Below are positions 16,241 through 25,363 of a stretch of DNA of 37,012 bases, in pieces. The stretch's first letter is position 1. The number at the start of each line of letters is the position of its first letter. The notes under the pieces are model-generated. The model saw only the letters and a list, made by a program, of their open reading frames with translations, had not been told where the DNA came from and did not search any database. The stretch spans positions 1 to 37,012 of the forward strand of contig RFNG01000149.1 in NCBI GenBank assembly GCA_009927275.1, read 5' to 3'. The translations under genes and the position numbers were made by a program. The stretch comes from Sphingobacteriia bacterium (GTDB lineage Bacteria; Bacteroidota; Bacteroidia; B-17B0; Aurantibacillaceae).

Positions 16241-17695
16241 ATGAGCCAAGATGTATTAGAGTCGCATGTAAACAGCGAATACAAATGGGGATTCAGCTCT
16301 GATGTAGATGCAGAAACCTTTCCCAAGGGTTTAAATGAGAGTGTGGTGCGCGCACTCAGTGCAAAAAAACAAGAACCGCTATGGTTGTTAGAATACCGAC
16401 TCAAGGCTTACCGCCAGTGGTTAAACATGAGCCCCCCCCATCATTGGGCTAATTTTAAATATCCCCAAATAGATTTTCAAAACATCAGTTATTATTCAGC
16501 ACCAAAAAAATTACCCAGTTTAAAAAGTTTAGACGAGGCAGACCCCGAACTTTTAAAAACATTTGAAAAACTTGGTATTTCACTTGAAGAACAAAAACGC
16601 CTTACGGGGGTAGAATCGCAAATAGCTGTAGATGCTGTATTTGATAGTGTTTCAGTAAAAACTACGTTTCGTGAAACCTTAGCTGAAAAAGGGATAATAT
16701 TTTGTTCGTTTTCAGAGGCCGTACAAGAGCATCCGGAACTTATAAAAACATATTTGGGTTCTGTAGTGCCGGCATCCGATAATTATTTTTCTGCTTTAAA
16801 TGCTGCGGTATTTAGTGATGGCTCCTTTTGTTATATACCCAAAGGTGTAAGGTGCCCCATGGAATTGTCCACGTATTTTAGGATAAATGCTCAAGGCACC
16901 GGACAATTTGAACGCACATTAATAGTTGCCGATGAAGACAGCTACGTATCCTACCTTGAAGGGTGTACAGCACCCCGACGTGACGAACATCAATTGCATG
17001 CAGCCGTTGTAGAAATTGTTGCCCATACCCGTGCTGAAGTTAAATACAGTACGGTTCAAAATTGGTACCCGGGCGATGCCGATGGCAAAGGAGGGATATT
17101 TAATTTTGTTACTAAACGTGGAATTTGTTTGGGAGATCATGCTAAAATCAGCTGGACGCAGGTTGAAACGGGATCTGCCATTACGTGGAAATATCCATCC
17201 GTAATTTTAAAAGGTCATAACAGTATTGGTGAATTTTATTCAGTGGCAGTAACCAATAACCATCAGCAAGCCGATACAGGTACTAAGATGATTCATATTG
17301 GAAAGCATACGCGAAGCACCATTATTTCAAAAGGTATAAGTGCAGGTAAAAGCCATAACAGTTACCGCGGTTTAGTTCAGGTGCGTCGCGGTGCTTCACA
17401 GGCCCGCAACTTTACACAATGCGATAGTTTACTTATGGGAGATCAGTGCGGTGCGCACACATTTCCGTATATAGAGCTAAAAGATTCATCCGCAATTGCT
17501 GAACATGAAGCCACTACAAGTAAAATTGGTGAAGATCAGTTGTTTTATTGCCGCCAAAGGGGTTTAGATCCGGAGCAGGCTGTAGCGCTGATTGTAAATG
17601 GGTATTGTAAAGATGTGCTTAATAAATTGCCAATGGAATTTGCCGTTGAGGCCCAAAAATTATTATCAATTAGTTTAGAAGGCAGTGTGGGCTAA
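16241..17695 (+). CDS. sufB: Fe-S cluster scaffold protein SufB
   Basis: This full-length SufB has 484 residues. It has YSAPKK and the amino domain, [40 protein letters not shown], and the conserved core [12 protein letters not shown], followed by [17 protein letters not shown]. SufB is the scaffold subunit of the SufBC2D complex that assembles clusters from SufS/SufE sulfur. The TQCD cysteine and the EHEATTSK glutamate are the conserved assembly residues. It is 2 bp after sufA. Its last 11 bp overlap the start of an unexpected membrane glycosyltransferase gene in place of sufC. Confidence 0.97.
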   Translation: MSQDVLESHVNSEYKWGFSSDVDAETFPKGLNESVVRALSAKKQEPLWLLEYRLKAYRQWLNMSPPHHWANFKYPQIDFQNISYYSAPKKLPSLKSLDEADPELLKTFEKLGISLEEQKRLTGVESQIAVDAVFDSVSVKTTFRETLAEKGIIFCSFSEAVQEHPELIKTYLGSVVPASDNYFSALNAAVFSDGSFCYIPKGVRCPMELSTYFRINAQGTGQFERTLIVADEDSYVSYLEGCTAPRRDEHQLHAAVVEIVAHTRAEVKYSTVQNWYPGDADGKGGIFNFVTKRGICLGDHAKISWTQVETGSAITWKYPSVILKGHNSIGEFYSVAVTNNHQQADTGTKMIHIGKHTRSTIISKGISAGKSHNSYRGLVQVRRGASQARNFTQCDSLLMGDQCGAHTFPYIELKDSSAIAEHEATTSKIGEDQLFYCRQRGLDPEQAVALIVNGYCKDVLNKLPMEFAVEAQKLLSISLEGSVG

Positions 17696-19397
17696 TTTAT
17701 CATATGCAAAATTGCCTGCATCCGTAATACTTAGTATTTCGTTGGGTATGATTTGGATTTTAACCTTTCAAAAGTACCCTTTAAATGTACTTTCAGGTGA
17801 TGCGGCCGATTTTTACGCACCTTTAAAATCAATATTTATACAGGGCGATTTTTTACACCAAGAGGGAACATCCAATCTTATTTTACATGGCAGGGATGGC
17901 ACGTATAATGTTCATACTGTTGGATTGGCAATTTTATGGTTGCCATTTTTTGCCTTGGCATCAGGGTTTAGTTATTTATTGCAATCGCCTTTAAACGGCG
18001 ATTCAATAGTTTATCAAGTTTCAGTTATCATTGCAGCAACATGTGCATTATGGTTTGGCATTTTGGCCACTTATAAATTATTACAAGGTTTAAATTTTTC
18101 AGAATTTACGTGTAAGGCTACGTGTGTGTGTTTAATTATGGCCACACACCTAATGTATTATACCTGGGCCGAGCCCGGCCTGTCGCACGTATATGCGTTT
18201 GCCCTTATAGCATGGGTATTGTTTATCAGTTATAAGTTAGCTTTTGATTATACTGCACATTTGATTATTTATTGGTTTTTTGTTTTAGCCGTTCTTGTTT
18301 TGTTAAGACCTTTTCACATATTATGGGCGTTTACACCTTTTTTTTGGAATACGTCACCGGCATATATTCGGAAGCTTTTTTTTAACCGGCATGCACTGAT
18401 GGGTTTACTGGTGTTTATAATTGTAGTTTCAATTCAGGCTTTGGTGTGGTACCTGCAAACCGGAAGTATTTTTAAAGACACCTATCCAGCAGACGGATTT
18501 TATTTTTCAAATCCGCAGCTATTTAAATTTTTATTTCATCCACAGGCCGGATGGTTATTATACATTCCTTTTATGGGTGTATGTTTTTTGGGCTGGCTGG
18601 CGCTTGTATTTAAAGATTTAAAACAGTTTGGAATTGCCTTTTTGTTTTTACTGCTTTCCATATACATTCTGGCTTCTTTTTGGGCATACAATTATTTTGA
18701 CGGTTGGGGTGTTCGAATAATGGTAGATTACGCACCACTTATGGCTATTGGTGGTGCAAAGATATTAGACGGGCTGGCTTTTTATTTTAAAAAAATGATG
18801 TGGCGGCGCCTCCTGTTGCTGCCTTTTATAACCTGGAATATTTTATTTACATACCAAGCGCAGGCTGGAATTATACCCCGAACCGGAATGACAGTTTCAC
18901 AATTTAAATATGTATTTGCAAAAACACAATCCAAATTTGCAAATACGCTTGGCGGTTGGCATGAACCAACGCCGTATTTAAAAAATAAAGCTAAAGCACT
19001 TTTTGCCGACTCATTGCAGCCGGCCTCAAACGAACGTTTAAATTTCTGGGAGTATACACCTGCAATAAGCCATGAATTACGTGACGCCTCAAACCGTTTA
19101 GTTATAAATTTTAATATTGCACGAACCGAACCTGTTTGTGGCAATAGCAACAAAGCATTGCTTTGTGTCGTGGTAAAACGTCCCGGAGTACCCTCTCCAG
19201 TGTATTACACGCAAACATTTCTTAATGAAATTCCCAACGATAGCACATTTAAATTCTATCAATATTCACAATCGTTTTGTGGTGCCTTTAATTCCGGCGA
19301 TTGCGTTTCAGCGTATGTGTGGAATTTTGAACATAAGCGCTTTGTTGTTACTAAATTTAAGATTCAAATTTTTTCCTATGCCTATGACATCTCCTAA
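17685..19397 (+). CDS. GT-C fold membrane glycosyltransferase (RgtA/B/C/D-like), inside suf operon
   Basis: This 570-residue polytopic protein has ten or more hydrophobic segments over residues 10-385, then a mostly soluble end (about 420-570). The first loop has an acidic pair (GDAADFYAP; then QGDFLHQEG), as in lipid-phosphosugar GT-C enzymes. [56 protein letters not shown] and [11 protein letters not shown] follow. This series matches a broad bacterial family with RgtA/B/C/D-like glycosyltransferase domains. Such enzymes use polyprenyl-phosphate sugars at the outer face of the inner membrane. The GTG start overlaps sufB by 11 bp; an in-frame TTG at 17697 is an alternative. The end overlaps sufC by 20 bp. 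No link of this family to Fe-S assembly is known to me. Acceptor and sugar are unknown. Confidence 0.82.
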   Translation: MWANLSYAKLPASVILSISLGMIWILTFQKYPLNVLSGDAADFYAPLKSIFIQGDFLHQEGTSNLILHGRDGTYNVHTVGLAILWLPFFALASGFSYLLQSPLNGDSIVYQVSVIIAATCALWFGILATYKLLQGLNFSEFTCKATCVCLIMATHLMYYTWAEPGLSHVYAFALIAWVLFISYKLAFDYTAHLIIYWFFVLAVLVLLRPFHILWAFTPFFWNTSPAYIRKLFFNRHALMGLLVFIIVVSIQALVWYLQTGSIFKDTYPADGFYFSNPQLFKFLFHPQAGWLLYIPFMGVCFLGWLALVFKDLKQFGIAFLFLLLSIYILASFWAYNYFDGWGVRIMVDYAPLMAIGGAKILDGLAFYFKKMMWRRLLLLPFITWNILFTYQAQAGIIPRTGMTVSQFKYVFAKTQSKFANTLGGWHEPTPYLKNKAKALFADSLQPASNERLNFWEYTPAISHELRDASNRLVINFNIARTEPVCGNSNKALLCVVVKRPGVPSPVYYTQTFLNEIPNDSTFKFYQYSQSFCGAFNSGDCVSAYVWNFEHKRFVVTKFKIQIFSYAYDIS

Positions 19398-20157
19398 CCC
19401 TCCTTTTTTACTTTCAGTAAATCAATTACATGCCGGCATTGAAGACAAGCCAATTTTAAAAGGCATTGAACTTAAAATTAAACCTGGTGAAGTACACGCT
19501 ATTATGGGCCCCAATGGTTCTGGAAAGTCAACATTGTCAAGTGTTTTGGCGGGTCACCCCCAATACACTGTAACCCGGGGCGAGGTTTGGTTTAACGGAA
19601 AATCGTTACTAGAAATGGAACCCGAAGTCCGTGCCCGTGAGGGATTGTTTTTAGCATTTCAATATCCTGTAGAACTGCCAGGCGTTAGCATGACTAATTT
19701 TATGAAAACCGCGCTTCAAGAACAATACCTTCACCAGGAGCGCGAACCCTTAAATGCAAAATCGTATTTGGCCTATCAAAAGCAAAAGCAAGCTGAGGTG
19801 CAATTAGATTCCCGTTTAGGCAGCCGTTCTGTTAATGAAGGATTTAGCGGGGGTGAAAAGAAACGTAATGAATTATATCAAATGGCCATGTTGCAGCCAA
19901 AACTAGCTATATTGGATGAAACCGATTCGGGCTTAGATATTGATGCCTTAAAAATTGTGGCACAGGGTGTTAATGCCTTACGTTCTCCAGACCGTTCGTT
20001 TTTAGTAATAACCCATTATCAACGCCTATTAGAATATATTGTACCAGACGTGGTACATGTTTTGTATAATGGCGTAATTGTTCAAAGTGGTGATGCTGCT
20101 TTAGCTCTAGAACTGGAAAAACATGGATATGATCCAATAAAAGCACGTTTTCAATGA
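19378..20157 (+). CDS. sufC: Fe-S cluster assembly ATPase SufC
   Basis: SufC is the ABC-type ATPase of the SufBCD scaffold. The 259-residue protein shows Walker A GPNGSGKS (44-51), the SufC-specific signature GFSGGEKKRNE, Walker B LAILDETDSGLD, and the H-loop ITHYQRLL. The start is at MPMTSP (19378) or the second ATG at 19384. A longer in-frame reading from 19225 was rejected because the extra residues are just the glycosyltransferase gene read in another frame. It overlaps that gene by 20 bp and sufD by ATGA, so the operon is translationally continuous in spite of the insertion. Confidence 0.97.
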   Translation: MPMTSPNPPFLLSVNQLHAGIEDKPILKGIELKIKPGEVHAIMGPNGSGKSTLSSVLAGHPQYTVTRGEVWFNGKSLLEMEPEVRAREGLFLAFQYPVELPGVSMTNFMKTALQEQYLHQEREPLNAKSYLAYQKQKQAEVQLDSRLGSRSVNEGFSGGEKKRNELYQMAMLQPKLAILDETDSGLDIDALKIVAQGVNALRSPDRSFLVITHYQRLLEYIVPDVVHVLYNGVIVQSGDAALALELEKHGYDPIKARFQ

Positions 20158-21407
20158 GTTTAACTGTTTTAGATTCTTCACAACGTTTAACGGATGTGCT
20201 TCAAAACGAACATCGTAAGGTAATGTATGTGCAAGATTCTATCTTAAGCACCTGCCTTCAGGTTATCAGCCATGATGGCTTACCCACTGCCAAAAATGAA
20301 TGGTACAAATATTGCCCGCTGGCTCAATTATTGCGTATTCCGTTAACAGAACTTAGGCAAGAATTTAAAGCACCTATACTGGATGCTACAGCGTTAAGGT
20401 CAGACCTTGAACTGCACATATTAAACGGTATTTTACAAATTCCAAATGCATTACCTGAAGGCATTGCCATATATAATTTTTCAGATCCCCTTGCCACTCC
20501 CTTAAATTTAAACACAAATCCATCGTATTTAGAAGCACTTAATATTGCTTACGCTCACGATGCATATCAAATACATATTTTACCCAATGCCCCCGAAAAT
20601 GTACGTATACATGTGAGGTTTGCTCAAGAGGGCCAATCATCAACCTGGGTAAATACACGTTTACAATTACATATAGCCTCGGGAAAACGAATTCAGTGTG
20701 TTGAAGAATTTTGTTCCATACAAGGTGCCCATGCCGTTTTAAATTATTTTTCAGATTACATTTTGCATAACAATGCCGAATTACATCATACGATAATTCA
20801 AGAAAGTGGTGCTCAAGGATATCACATACAACACCGCAACGTTATACTTAACGAACAAGCAAATTACCAAGCCCTAACTTTTGTAGCCGGTGTCTCACTT
20901 GGACGCTTTGATCATGTTTTATGCTTTAAAGGCCATTCAGCCTCTGGAACCCTACGCGGATTAAGCCTGGTAAACCCGCAAGAATGCATTGATCATCATA
21001 CGCGAATGCAACATGAGGTGGCACATACACAAAGTAATCAAATGTATAAAAGCCTGGTTGCGAATAAAGGTACAGCAGTATTTAACGGTGTAATTCATGT
21101 ATTACCTCATGCTCAAAAAACAGATGCATATCAAAGTAGTAAAAACATGTTACTGGGAGAAGATGCGCAATGTTTTACCAAGCCACAACTTGAAATTTTT
21201 GCAAACGATGTTAAATGTTCACACGGTACATCCACCGGCCACATGGACCCTCAAGCTTTATTTTATTTACAAAGCAGAGGTATAGGTAAAAAAGAGGCGC
21301 AGCGCTTGCTACAAGATGCTTTTGCTTTAGAACTTATTAGACAGCATGATGCAACAGAAATTGCTGATTACCTTGAACATAAATTGAATTCACAATGGCT
21401 TCAATAA
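20154..21407 (+). CDS. sufD: Fe-S cluster assembly protein SufD
   Basis: This 417-residue SufB paralogue completes the SufBC2D scaffold. The carboxyl half has the family's beta-helix run and FANDVKCSHGTSTGHMDPQ, which holds the conserved Cys-Ser-His corresponding to E. coli C358/H360. FYLQSRGI and KEAQRLL follow. The amino third is divergent, as is usual for SufD. It begins by ATGA overlap with sufC and overlaps sufS by 13 bp. Confidence 0.95.
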   Translation: MSLTVLDSSQRLTDVLQNEHRKVMYVQDSILSTCLQVISHDGLPTAKNEWYKYCPLAQLLRIPLTELRQEFKAPILDATALRSDLELHILNGILQIPNALPEGIAIYNFSDPLATPLNLNTNPSYLEALNIAYAHDAYQIHILPNAPENVRIHVRFAQEGQSSTWVNTRLQLHIASGKRIQCVEEFCSIQGAHAVLNYFSDYILHNNAELHHTIIQESGAQGYHIQHRNVILNEQANYQALTFVAGVSLGRFDHVLCFKGHSASGTLRGLSLVNPQECIDHHTRMQHEVAHTQSNQMYKSLVANKGTAVFNGVIHVLPHAQKTDAYQSSKNMLLGEDAQCFTKPQLEIFANDVKCSHGTSTGHMDPQALFYLQSRGIGKKEAQRLLQDAFALELIRQHDATEIADYLEHKLNSQWLQ

Positions 21408-22624
21408 ACGATATACGCGCTGCTTTTCCATATTTTTCGCAAGGCCCAGGCGCTACCGGTTATGTGTATTTGGATAATGCAGCTACCACTCAAAAACCAT
21501 TTGCAGTGTTAGAGGCCATGAATCAGTTTTATATACATTCATGTGCAAATATTCATCGCGGGGTTCACCGATTGAGTCAATCGGCCAGTATTGCATTTGA
21601 AGATGCGCGCGGAACTACCGCACAGTATTTTGGAGTAAATAATCCGCAGCAGATTATTTTTACATCAGGCGCAACAGAAAGTATTAATTTACTGGCACAG
21701 GGTCTTGCAAAATCACATTTAAAACCGGGTGATTCCATTATGTTGAGTGTACTGGAACATCATGCTAATTTTTTACCCTGGCAGGAATGGGCACATGCAC
21801 ATCAGGGCACATTAAAGACCCTGCCGCTTACTTCAGATTTTGAAATCCATTGGCCTGAGCTTGAATCGCACTTTAAATCGGGTATTGCACTACTAAGCAT
21901 AACGGCTGTTTCAAACACTTTGGGTATTCGGTTGCCGCTTGAGCAAATTATAAATATGGCCAAACGTTATGGCGTACCGGTATGTATTGATGCTGCACAG
22001 TTAGCTGCACACCAATACATGAACTTGGATACATTACAGCCCGATTTTTTAGTTTGTAGTGCTCATAAATTATATGGTCCAACAGGAACAGGTATACTGT
22101 ATTTAGCCCCATCATGGTTAAATTCCTTACCCATAAGTAAAACCGGAGGAGGCGCCATAAGCAAGGTAAGCTGGGAAAAAACCGAATATGTTGATGGCGC
22201 TTTGCGTTATGAGGCCGGTACCCCAAATATAGCCGGCGTTTTAGGTTTTGCTGCGGCTTTAAAAAAGTTGCAGCAATGGGATTTAGCAACTTGCGAAAAA
22301 CACGAACAGCAATGCTTAAACTATTTAGAACAGCAACTTATCCAAATACCAGAAATCATAGTTTATGCTCAGGGTAAGCCTAAAATAGGTTCCTTATCCT
22401 TTAATGTAAAAGGACATCATGCTTTTGACGTTGGAAGTTTTTTAGATCGTTATCAAATTGCAGTTCGAACCGGTCACCATTGCACCCAACCACTAATGAC
22501 GCACCTTAATGTTTCGGGAACCATCAGAGTTTCTGTAGGAATTTATACGAGTCAGGATGATATTAATGCTTTTATTAATGCTCTAAAAAAAACCTTGGTT
22601 CATTTACTAAAATACCATGCCTGA
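21395..22624 (+). CDS. sufS: Cysteine desulfurase SufS
   Basis: This PLP enzyme takes sulfur from cysteine as a persulfide and hands it to SufE. The 409-residue protein is a group II (SufS/CsdA) desulfurase. YLDNAATTQKP lies near the start, HHANFLPWQEWA and IDAAQLAAHQ follow, and the PLP lysine is in VCSAHKLYGPTGTG. The active cysteine is in VRTGHHCTQPLM, the short-loop group II form. It overlaps sufD by 13 bp and sufE by 8 bp. Confidence 0.97.
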   Translation: MASINDIRAAFPYFSQGPGATGYVYLDNAATTQKPFAVLEAMNQFYIHSCANIHRGVHRLSQSASIAFEDARGTTAQYFGVNNPQQIIFTSGATESINLLAQGLAKSHLKPGDSIMLSVLEHHANFLPWQEWAHAHQGTLKTLPLTSDFEIHWPELESHFKSGIALLSITAVSNTLGIRLPLEQIINMAKRYGVPVCIDAAQLAAHQYMNLDTLQPDFLVCSAHKLYGPTGTGILYLAPSWLNSLPISKTGGGAISKVSWEKTEYVDGALRYEAGTPNIAGVLGFAAALKKLQQWDLATCEKHEQQCLNYLEQQLIQIPEIIVYAQGKPKIGSLSFNVKGHHAFDVGSFLDRYQIAVRTGHHCTQPLMTHLNVSGTIRVSVGIYTSQDDINAFINALKKTLVHLLKYHA

Positions 22625-23027
22625 AACACCGGAATTAATTGCCGAAACTATTGTACAGGAGTTTTCAGAATTTGGAGACGACTGGACTTTGAAATATGAG
22701 TTTTTAATGGAACAGGCGATACATTTAGAGCCTTTTCCAGATACGTACCGATTGGATGCGTTTTTGATTCCCGGCTGTCAGAGCCAGGTTTGGTTAGCTG
22801 TTGAACGTACAGAAAATCGGTATCATTTTTTTGCCGATAGCGATGCACTCATTACAAAGGGGATGATTGCCTTGTTATTACGTGTAGTACAAGATCAAAC
22901 CGCGGCTGCCATTTCTGCCACATCTTTTGACTACATTACTAAAATTGGATTTCACAACCAATTGAGTCCAACCCGCGCTAATGGACTACGAAGTATGATA
23001 CAGCGTATAAAACAAACTGTTGTTTAA
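22617..23027 (+). CDS. sufE: Cysteine desulfuration protein SufE
   Basis: SufE accepts the persulfide from SufS and carries it to SufB. The 136-residue protein has the acceptor cysteine in FLIPGCQSQVWLA and the family pieces YEFLMEQA, ITKGMIALLLRV and LSPTRANGLRSM. It overlaps sufS by 8 bp and ends one base before the ATG of the DUF59 gene. Confidence 0.96.
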   Translation: MPETPELIAETIVQEFSEFGDDWTLKYEFLMEQAIHLEPFPDTYRLDAFLIPGCQSQVWLAVERTENRYHFFADSDALITKGMIALLLRVVQDQTAAAISATSFDYITKIGFHNQLSPTRANGLRSMIQRIKQTVV

Positions 23028-23028
23028 C

Positions 23029-23358
23029 ATGCCAGCAATAATAATAACGGAGCACACCGACATAATGCAACGGGTTATTGATGAAATAAAAACCTGTTTT
23101 GATCCAGAAATTCCGGTTGATATTTGGGAGCTGGGCTTAATATACGAGCTGCATTTAAATAATGATTTTAATTTAGAAGTTGTAATGACGCTAACGTCAC
23201 CTAATTGTCCTGCAGCCGAAACATTACCTGCCGAGGTAGAACAAAAATTAAAACTGCTACAAAATATTGCATCGGTAAATTTAAAGTTAACGTTTGAGCC
23301 CCCTTGGGAAAAAGAAATGATGAGCGAAGTTGCCCAGCTTGAACTTGGATTTATGTAA
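23029..23358 (+). CDS. sufT: SufT-like DUF59 (MIP18 family) Fe-S assembly factor
   Basis: This 109-residue DUF59 protein has DPEIPVDIWELGLIYEL and the conserved cysteine motif TSPNCPAAETLP. Stand-alone DUF59 proteins (SufT) assist Fe-S protein maturation and are commonly placed at the end of suf operons. I chose the ATG at 23029; the frame can be extended to a TTG at 23020 inside sufE, but this adds only three residues. The amino end (PAIIITEHTDI) is a short extension before the domain. It is the last gene of the operon and ends 25 bp from a convergent gene. I see no strong terminator between them. Confidence 0.9.
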   Translation: MPAIIITEHTDIMQRVIDEIKTCFDPEIPVDIWELGLIYELHLNNDFNLEVVMTLTSPNCPAAETLPAEVEQKLKLLQNIASVNLKLTFEPPWEKEMMSEVAQLELGFM

Positions 23359-23383
23359 GCTTATTCACAAAATAAAATTGTAT

Positions 23384-23968
23384 TTACTGAATTTTATAAA
23401 AAACGCCTTTTTGTAAAAAACCTAAATACATAGAATTTACGCTTAAATCATTATTAATATTTGGAGCTTTATCTATATCCATTTCTAATAATGGACCACC
23501 TCGCAATTCAAATTCCGCTCGATTTTTAAATATGCATAAGGATGCGCTCATCCATTGCGAACCAACTGTGTAAAAATCAAGTAAACAGTTATCGTATTGT
23601 TTCATTTTAATTTTAATGCCGGCGCCTTCATCAATTATAAAATTGTATTTATGTTTAGGATCGGCATGAATGGTATAATCTTTAACAATTTCAGGACGGT
23701 TTGGCGCATCATAGGTCATTATATACCGGGTACGCAAGTCGTCTATTCGGCTTAAGGTTAAACGTACATTTACCGAATCGATTTTAGCATTATATAGTTT
23801 TAAAATCCCGGTATAATTACCTAACCATGAGGTTTCAAAATTCTGCGCGCATATATAGTTTGAAATTGTAAAAAGTAAAAACAAACAGCAGACATAAGTT
23901 ATTTTATTAATTTTAAAGATGAAATTATTTAAAATTTGGATTTTACCTTCGCTGGTTTTTGGCTGCAT
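23384..23968 (-). CDS. Secreted lipocalin-like hypothetical protein, start uncertain
   Basis: I do not recognise this protein by name. A signal sequence (KINKITYVCCLFLLFTISNYICAQ, about residues 19-42 counted from the ATG at 23968) precedes a beta-rich domain of about 150 residues beginning NFETSWLGNYTGILKLYN. The look is that of small secreted lipocalin-like or beta-barrel proteins common in Bacteroidota. The only ATG, at 23968, leaves an unusually long 18-residue segment before the signal core. It would also overlap the divergent gene starting at 23919 by 50 bp. A non-ATG start (for example ATT) nearer the hydrophobic core is possible. The gene is convergent with the suf operon. Confidence 0.6.
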   Translation of the reverse strand: MQPKTSEGKIQILNNFIFKINKITYVCCLFLLFTISNYICAQNFETSWLGNYTGILKLYNAKIDSVNVRLTLSRIDDLRTRYIMTYDAPNRPEIVKDYTIHADPKHKYNFIIDEGAGIKIKMKQYDNCLLDFYTVGSQWMSASLCIFKNRAEFELRGGPLLEMDIDKAPNINNDLSVNSMYLGFLQKGVFYKIQ

Positions 23969-24473
23969 ACTTTTTTTCTGGCAATTTTTATCTTTTGCAG
24001 CTTTAAATTTACACGAAAATGCCCAACAATATACTCCGCTACAAGATAGTATATGTAAGGTTTTGCAAACTTTTAACTTAAAAGAAGGGGGCTATATGTT
24101 GCCGCAACCGCAACCCGGATTAAGCCCTGAGGCTTGGGAATCACAAAATGCAATATTAAGCCAAAACCCATGGATTCGTATGAATTATTACACCAGCCGG
24201 AATGTATCCATGATTAAACCACTGTTGCTGGGATTTTTATCAGATTTAATTTTAGGTATTATTATTTTATGGATATTACATCAGTGCGCTAAGGAATCAA
24301 AATTAAAACACATTTTAATTTCTACTGTAATTGGCATAATTGCATTTATATATATCCCACTAACGAATCATATTTGGTTTCCAAGTTTTGATATTTGGGC
24401 CTATGCAATAGATGCTATTATACCTTTTGCCGCAATTGGATTGGTATATAGTGCATTTAAAATTAAAACATAA
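23919..24473 (+). CDS. Hypothetical inner-membrane protein with four membrane segments
   Basis: I do not recognise this 184-residue protein. It has one membrane segment at the start (about 7-28), a periplasmic-looking stretch of about 65 residues (VLQTFNLKEGGYMLPQPQPG), and three more membrane segments (about 99-118, 129-149, 158-178). There are no catalytic motifs I can name. Its start is shared with, or overlaps, the divergent secreted gene on the minus strand. It ends just before a strong hairpin (24476-24499) that separates it from the convergent rhodopsin gene. Confidence 0.65.
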   Translation: MKLFKIWILPSLVFGCILFFWQFLSFAALNLHENAQQYTPLQDSICKVLQTFNLKEGGYMLPQPQPGLSPEAWESQNAILSQNPWIRMNYYTSRNVSMIKPLLLGFLSDLILGIIILWILHQCAKESKLKHILISTVIGIIAFIYIPLTNHIWFPSFDIWAYAIDAIIPFAAIGLVYSAFKIKT

Positions 24474-24500
24474 AAAAAGGGAAGCATTTGCCTCCCTTTA
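24471..24500. terminator. Bidirectional intrinsic terminator between membrane gene and rhodopsin
   Basis: AAAGGGA at 24476-24482 pairs with TCCCTTT at 24493-24499. An inner GC/GC pair and a 4-base loop (ATTT) lie between them. On the minus strand the stem is followed by a run of seven T, giving a textbook terminator for the rhodopsin transcript. On the plus strand a T-rich stretch follows (GGTTTTAAATTTTT), so it may also end the convergent transcript. Confidence 0.85.
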
Positions 24501-24520
24501 TAGGTTTTAAATTTTTAAGA

Positions 24521-25237
24521 TTAGTTTGAAGTACGGCTTAAACTGTAAATAACCAATCCAAAACCAATCTTGTTGATAGCATCGGCAATATTGTAAACAA
24601 TATCCATTGCATGTGAAGCCGCCGCAGGATCACTTACAAGTTGTAATCCAAATAATCCGCCAGGGGTTCCTAAAATATATCCAAGAGGATAAATAGCCCA
24701 GCCTACTAATACAAACCATGAAAGTACGCGGTTTGCTTTAGCCACATCTGCGCCGGCTTGTTGCGCCAATTTAGACACCTCACCAAACCAAATTAAATAT
24801 ACAATATAAAAGTATGCTGCACCTGATATAACACCCCACATTACACTACTATCACGATCAATGGTTTCTCCAAAATATCCCGTTACCAACATCACAATAG
24901 ATGCCGCAATTAAATTACGTAGCAAACTGATTTTTGCACCAGCCTTTTTAGTGATTAAATAAAATTCAACGCACATTAACGGCACGGTTAAAATCCAGTC
25001 TACATATCTAAAAAATGTAGGTGATTCGCCGGTTTCTAAATTGTATCCGCGCATATAATAATAATGCACAGCTGCAATAAAGGTGATTAAACCTGAAACC
25101 AATACCGAAGTACGCCATTTTGCAGGTGTGGTATTGAGTTCAAAGAAAAAGAACACAGAGGCGGCCATCATAGCCATCGTTCCAATAAAGAACGTAAACG
25201 CGACATAATTATCGCTTGCAATTTTTAAACTTTCCAT
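24521..25237 (-). CDS. Proteorhodopsin, green-tuned proton pump
   Basis: This 238-residue seven-helix microbial rhodopsin carries a retinal on K223 (ADAINKIGFG in helix G). Helix C is RYVDWILTVPLMCVEFYL: D80 is the proton acceptor (PR D97), T84 matches T101, and E91 is the proton donor (PR E108). This is the DTE motif of outward proton pumps. M88 is at the spectral tuning position 105, and Met or Leu there means green absorption. H58 matches PR H75, which stabilises the acceptor. G135 in helix E aligns with BR W138 / XR G156, leaving the opening through which a carotenoid antenna can bind. It is monocistronic: a terminator follows, and no blh or carotenoid genes are in the window. The start codon lies in an inverted repeat (25235-25273). 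Confidence 0.97.
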   Translation of the reverse strand: MESLKIASDNYVAFTFFIGTMAMMAASVFFFFELNTTPAKWRTSVLVSGLITFIAAVHYYYMRGYNLETGESPTFFRYVDWILTVPLMCVEFYLITKKAGAKISLLRNLIAASIVMLVTGYFGETIDRDSSVMWGVISGAAYFYIVYLIWFGEVSKLAQQAGADVAKANRVLSWFVLVGWAIYPLGYILGTPGGLFGLQLVSDPAAASHAMDIVYNIADAINKIGFGLVIYSLSRTSN

Positions 25238-25273
25238 AGTTTTGTTTTTTTGGTTTATAATAATAAAACTATG
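25235..25273 (-). promoter_or_regulatory. Inverted repeat pairing the rhodopsin start codon with its leader
   Basis: CATAGTTTT (25235-25243 on the plus strand) and AAAACTATG (25265-25273) are perfect 9-base reverse complements separated by 21 bases. In the rhodopsin mRNA the stem would be CAUAGUUUU with AAAACUAUG, where the final AUG is the start codon at 25237-25235. It could be an RNA switch or thermometer, or a DNA operator with half-sites 30 bp apart (about three helical turns). Confidence 0.5.
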
Positions 25274-25363
25274 CAGATAAAGTATTGTTTAAAATTTTAT
25301 AATAAAGATTAAACATTTAAACAGAGCAAATAAATAAATAATTGATAATCAGTATTTTAAATT

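Noticed and set aside
19225-19377. Long amino-terminal extension of sufC
   Set aside because: The extra residues are the glycosyltransferase coding region in another frame; SufC homologues start near 19378-19384.
24521-25237. Sodium pump or chloride pump rhodopsin
   Set aside because: Helix C reads D80-T84-E91 (DTE), the proton-pump motif, not NDQ or NTQ.
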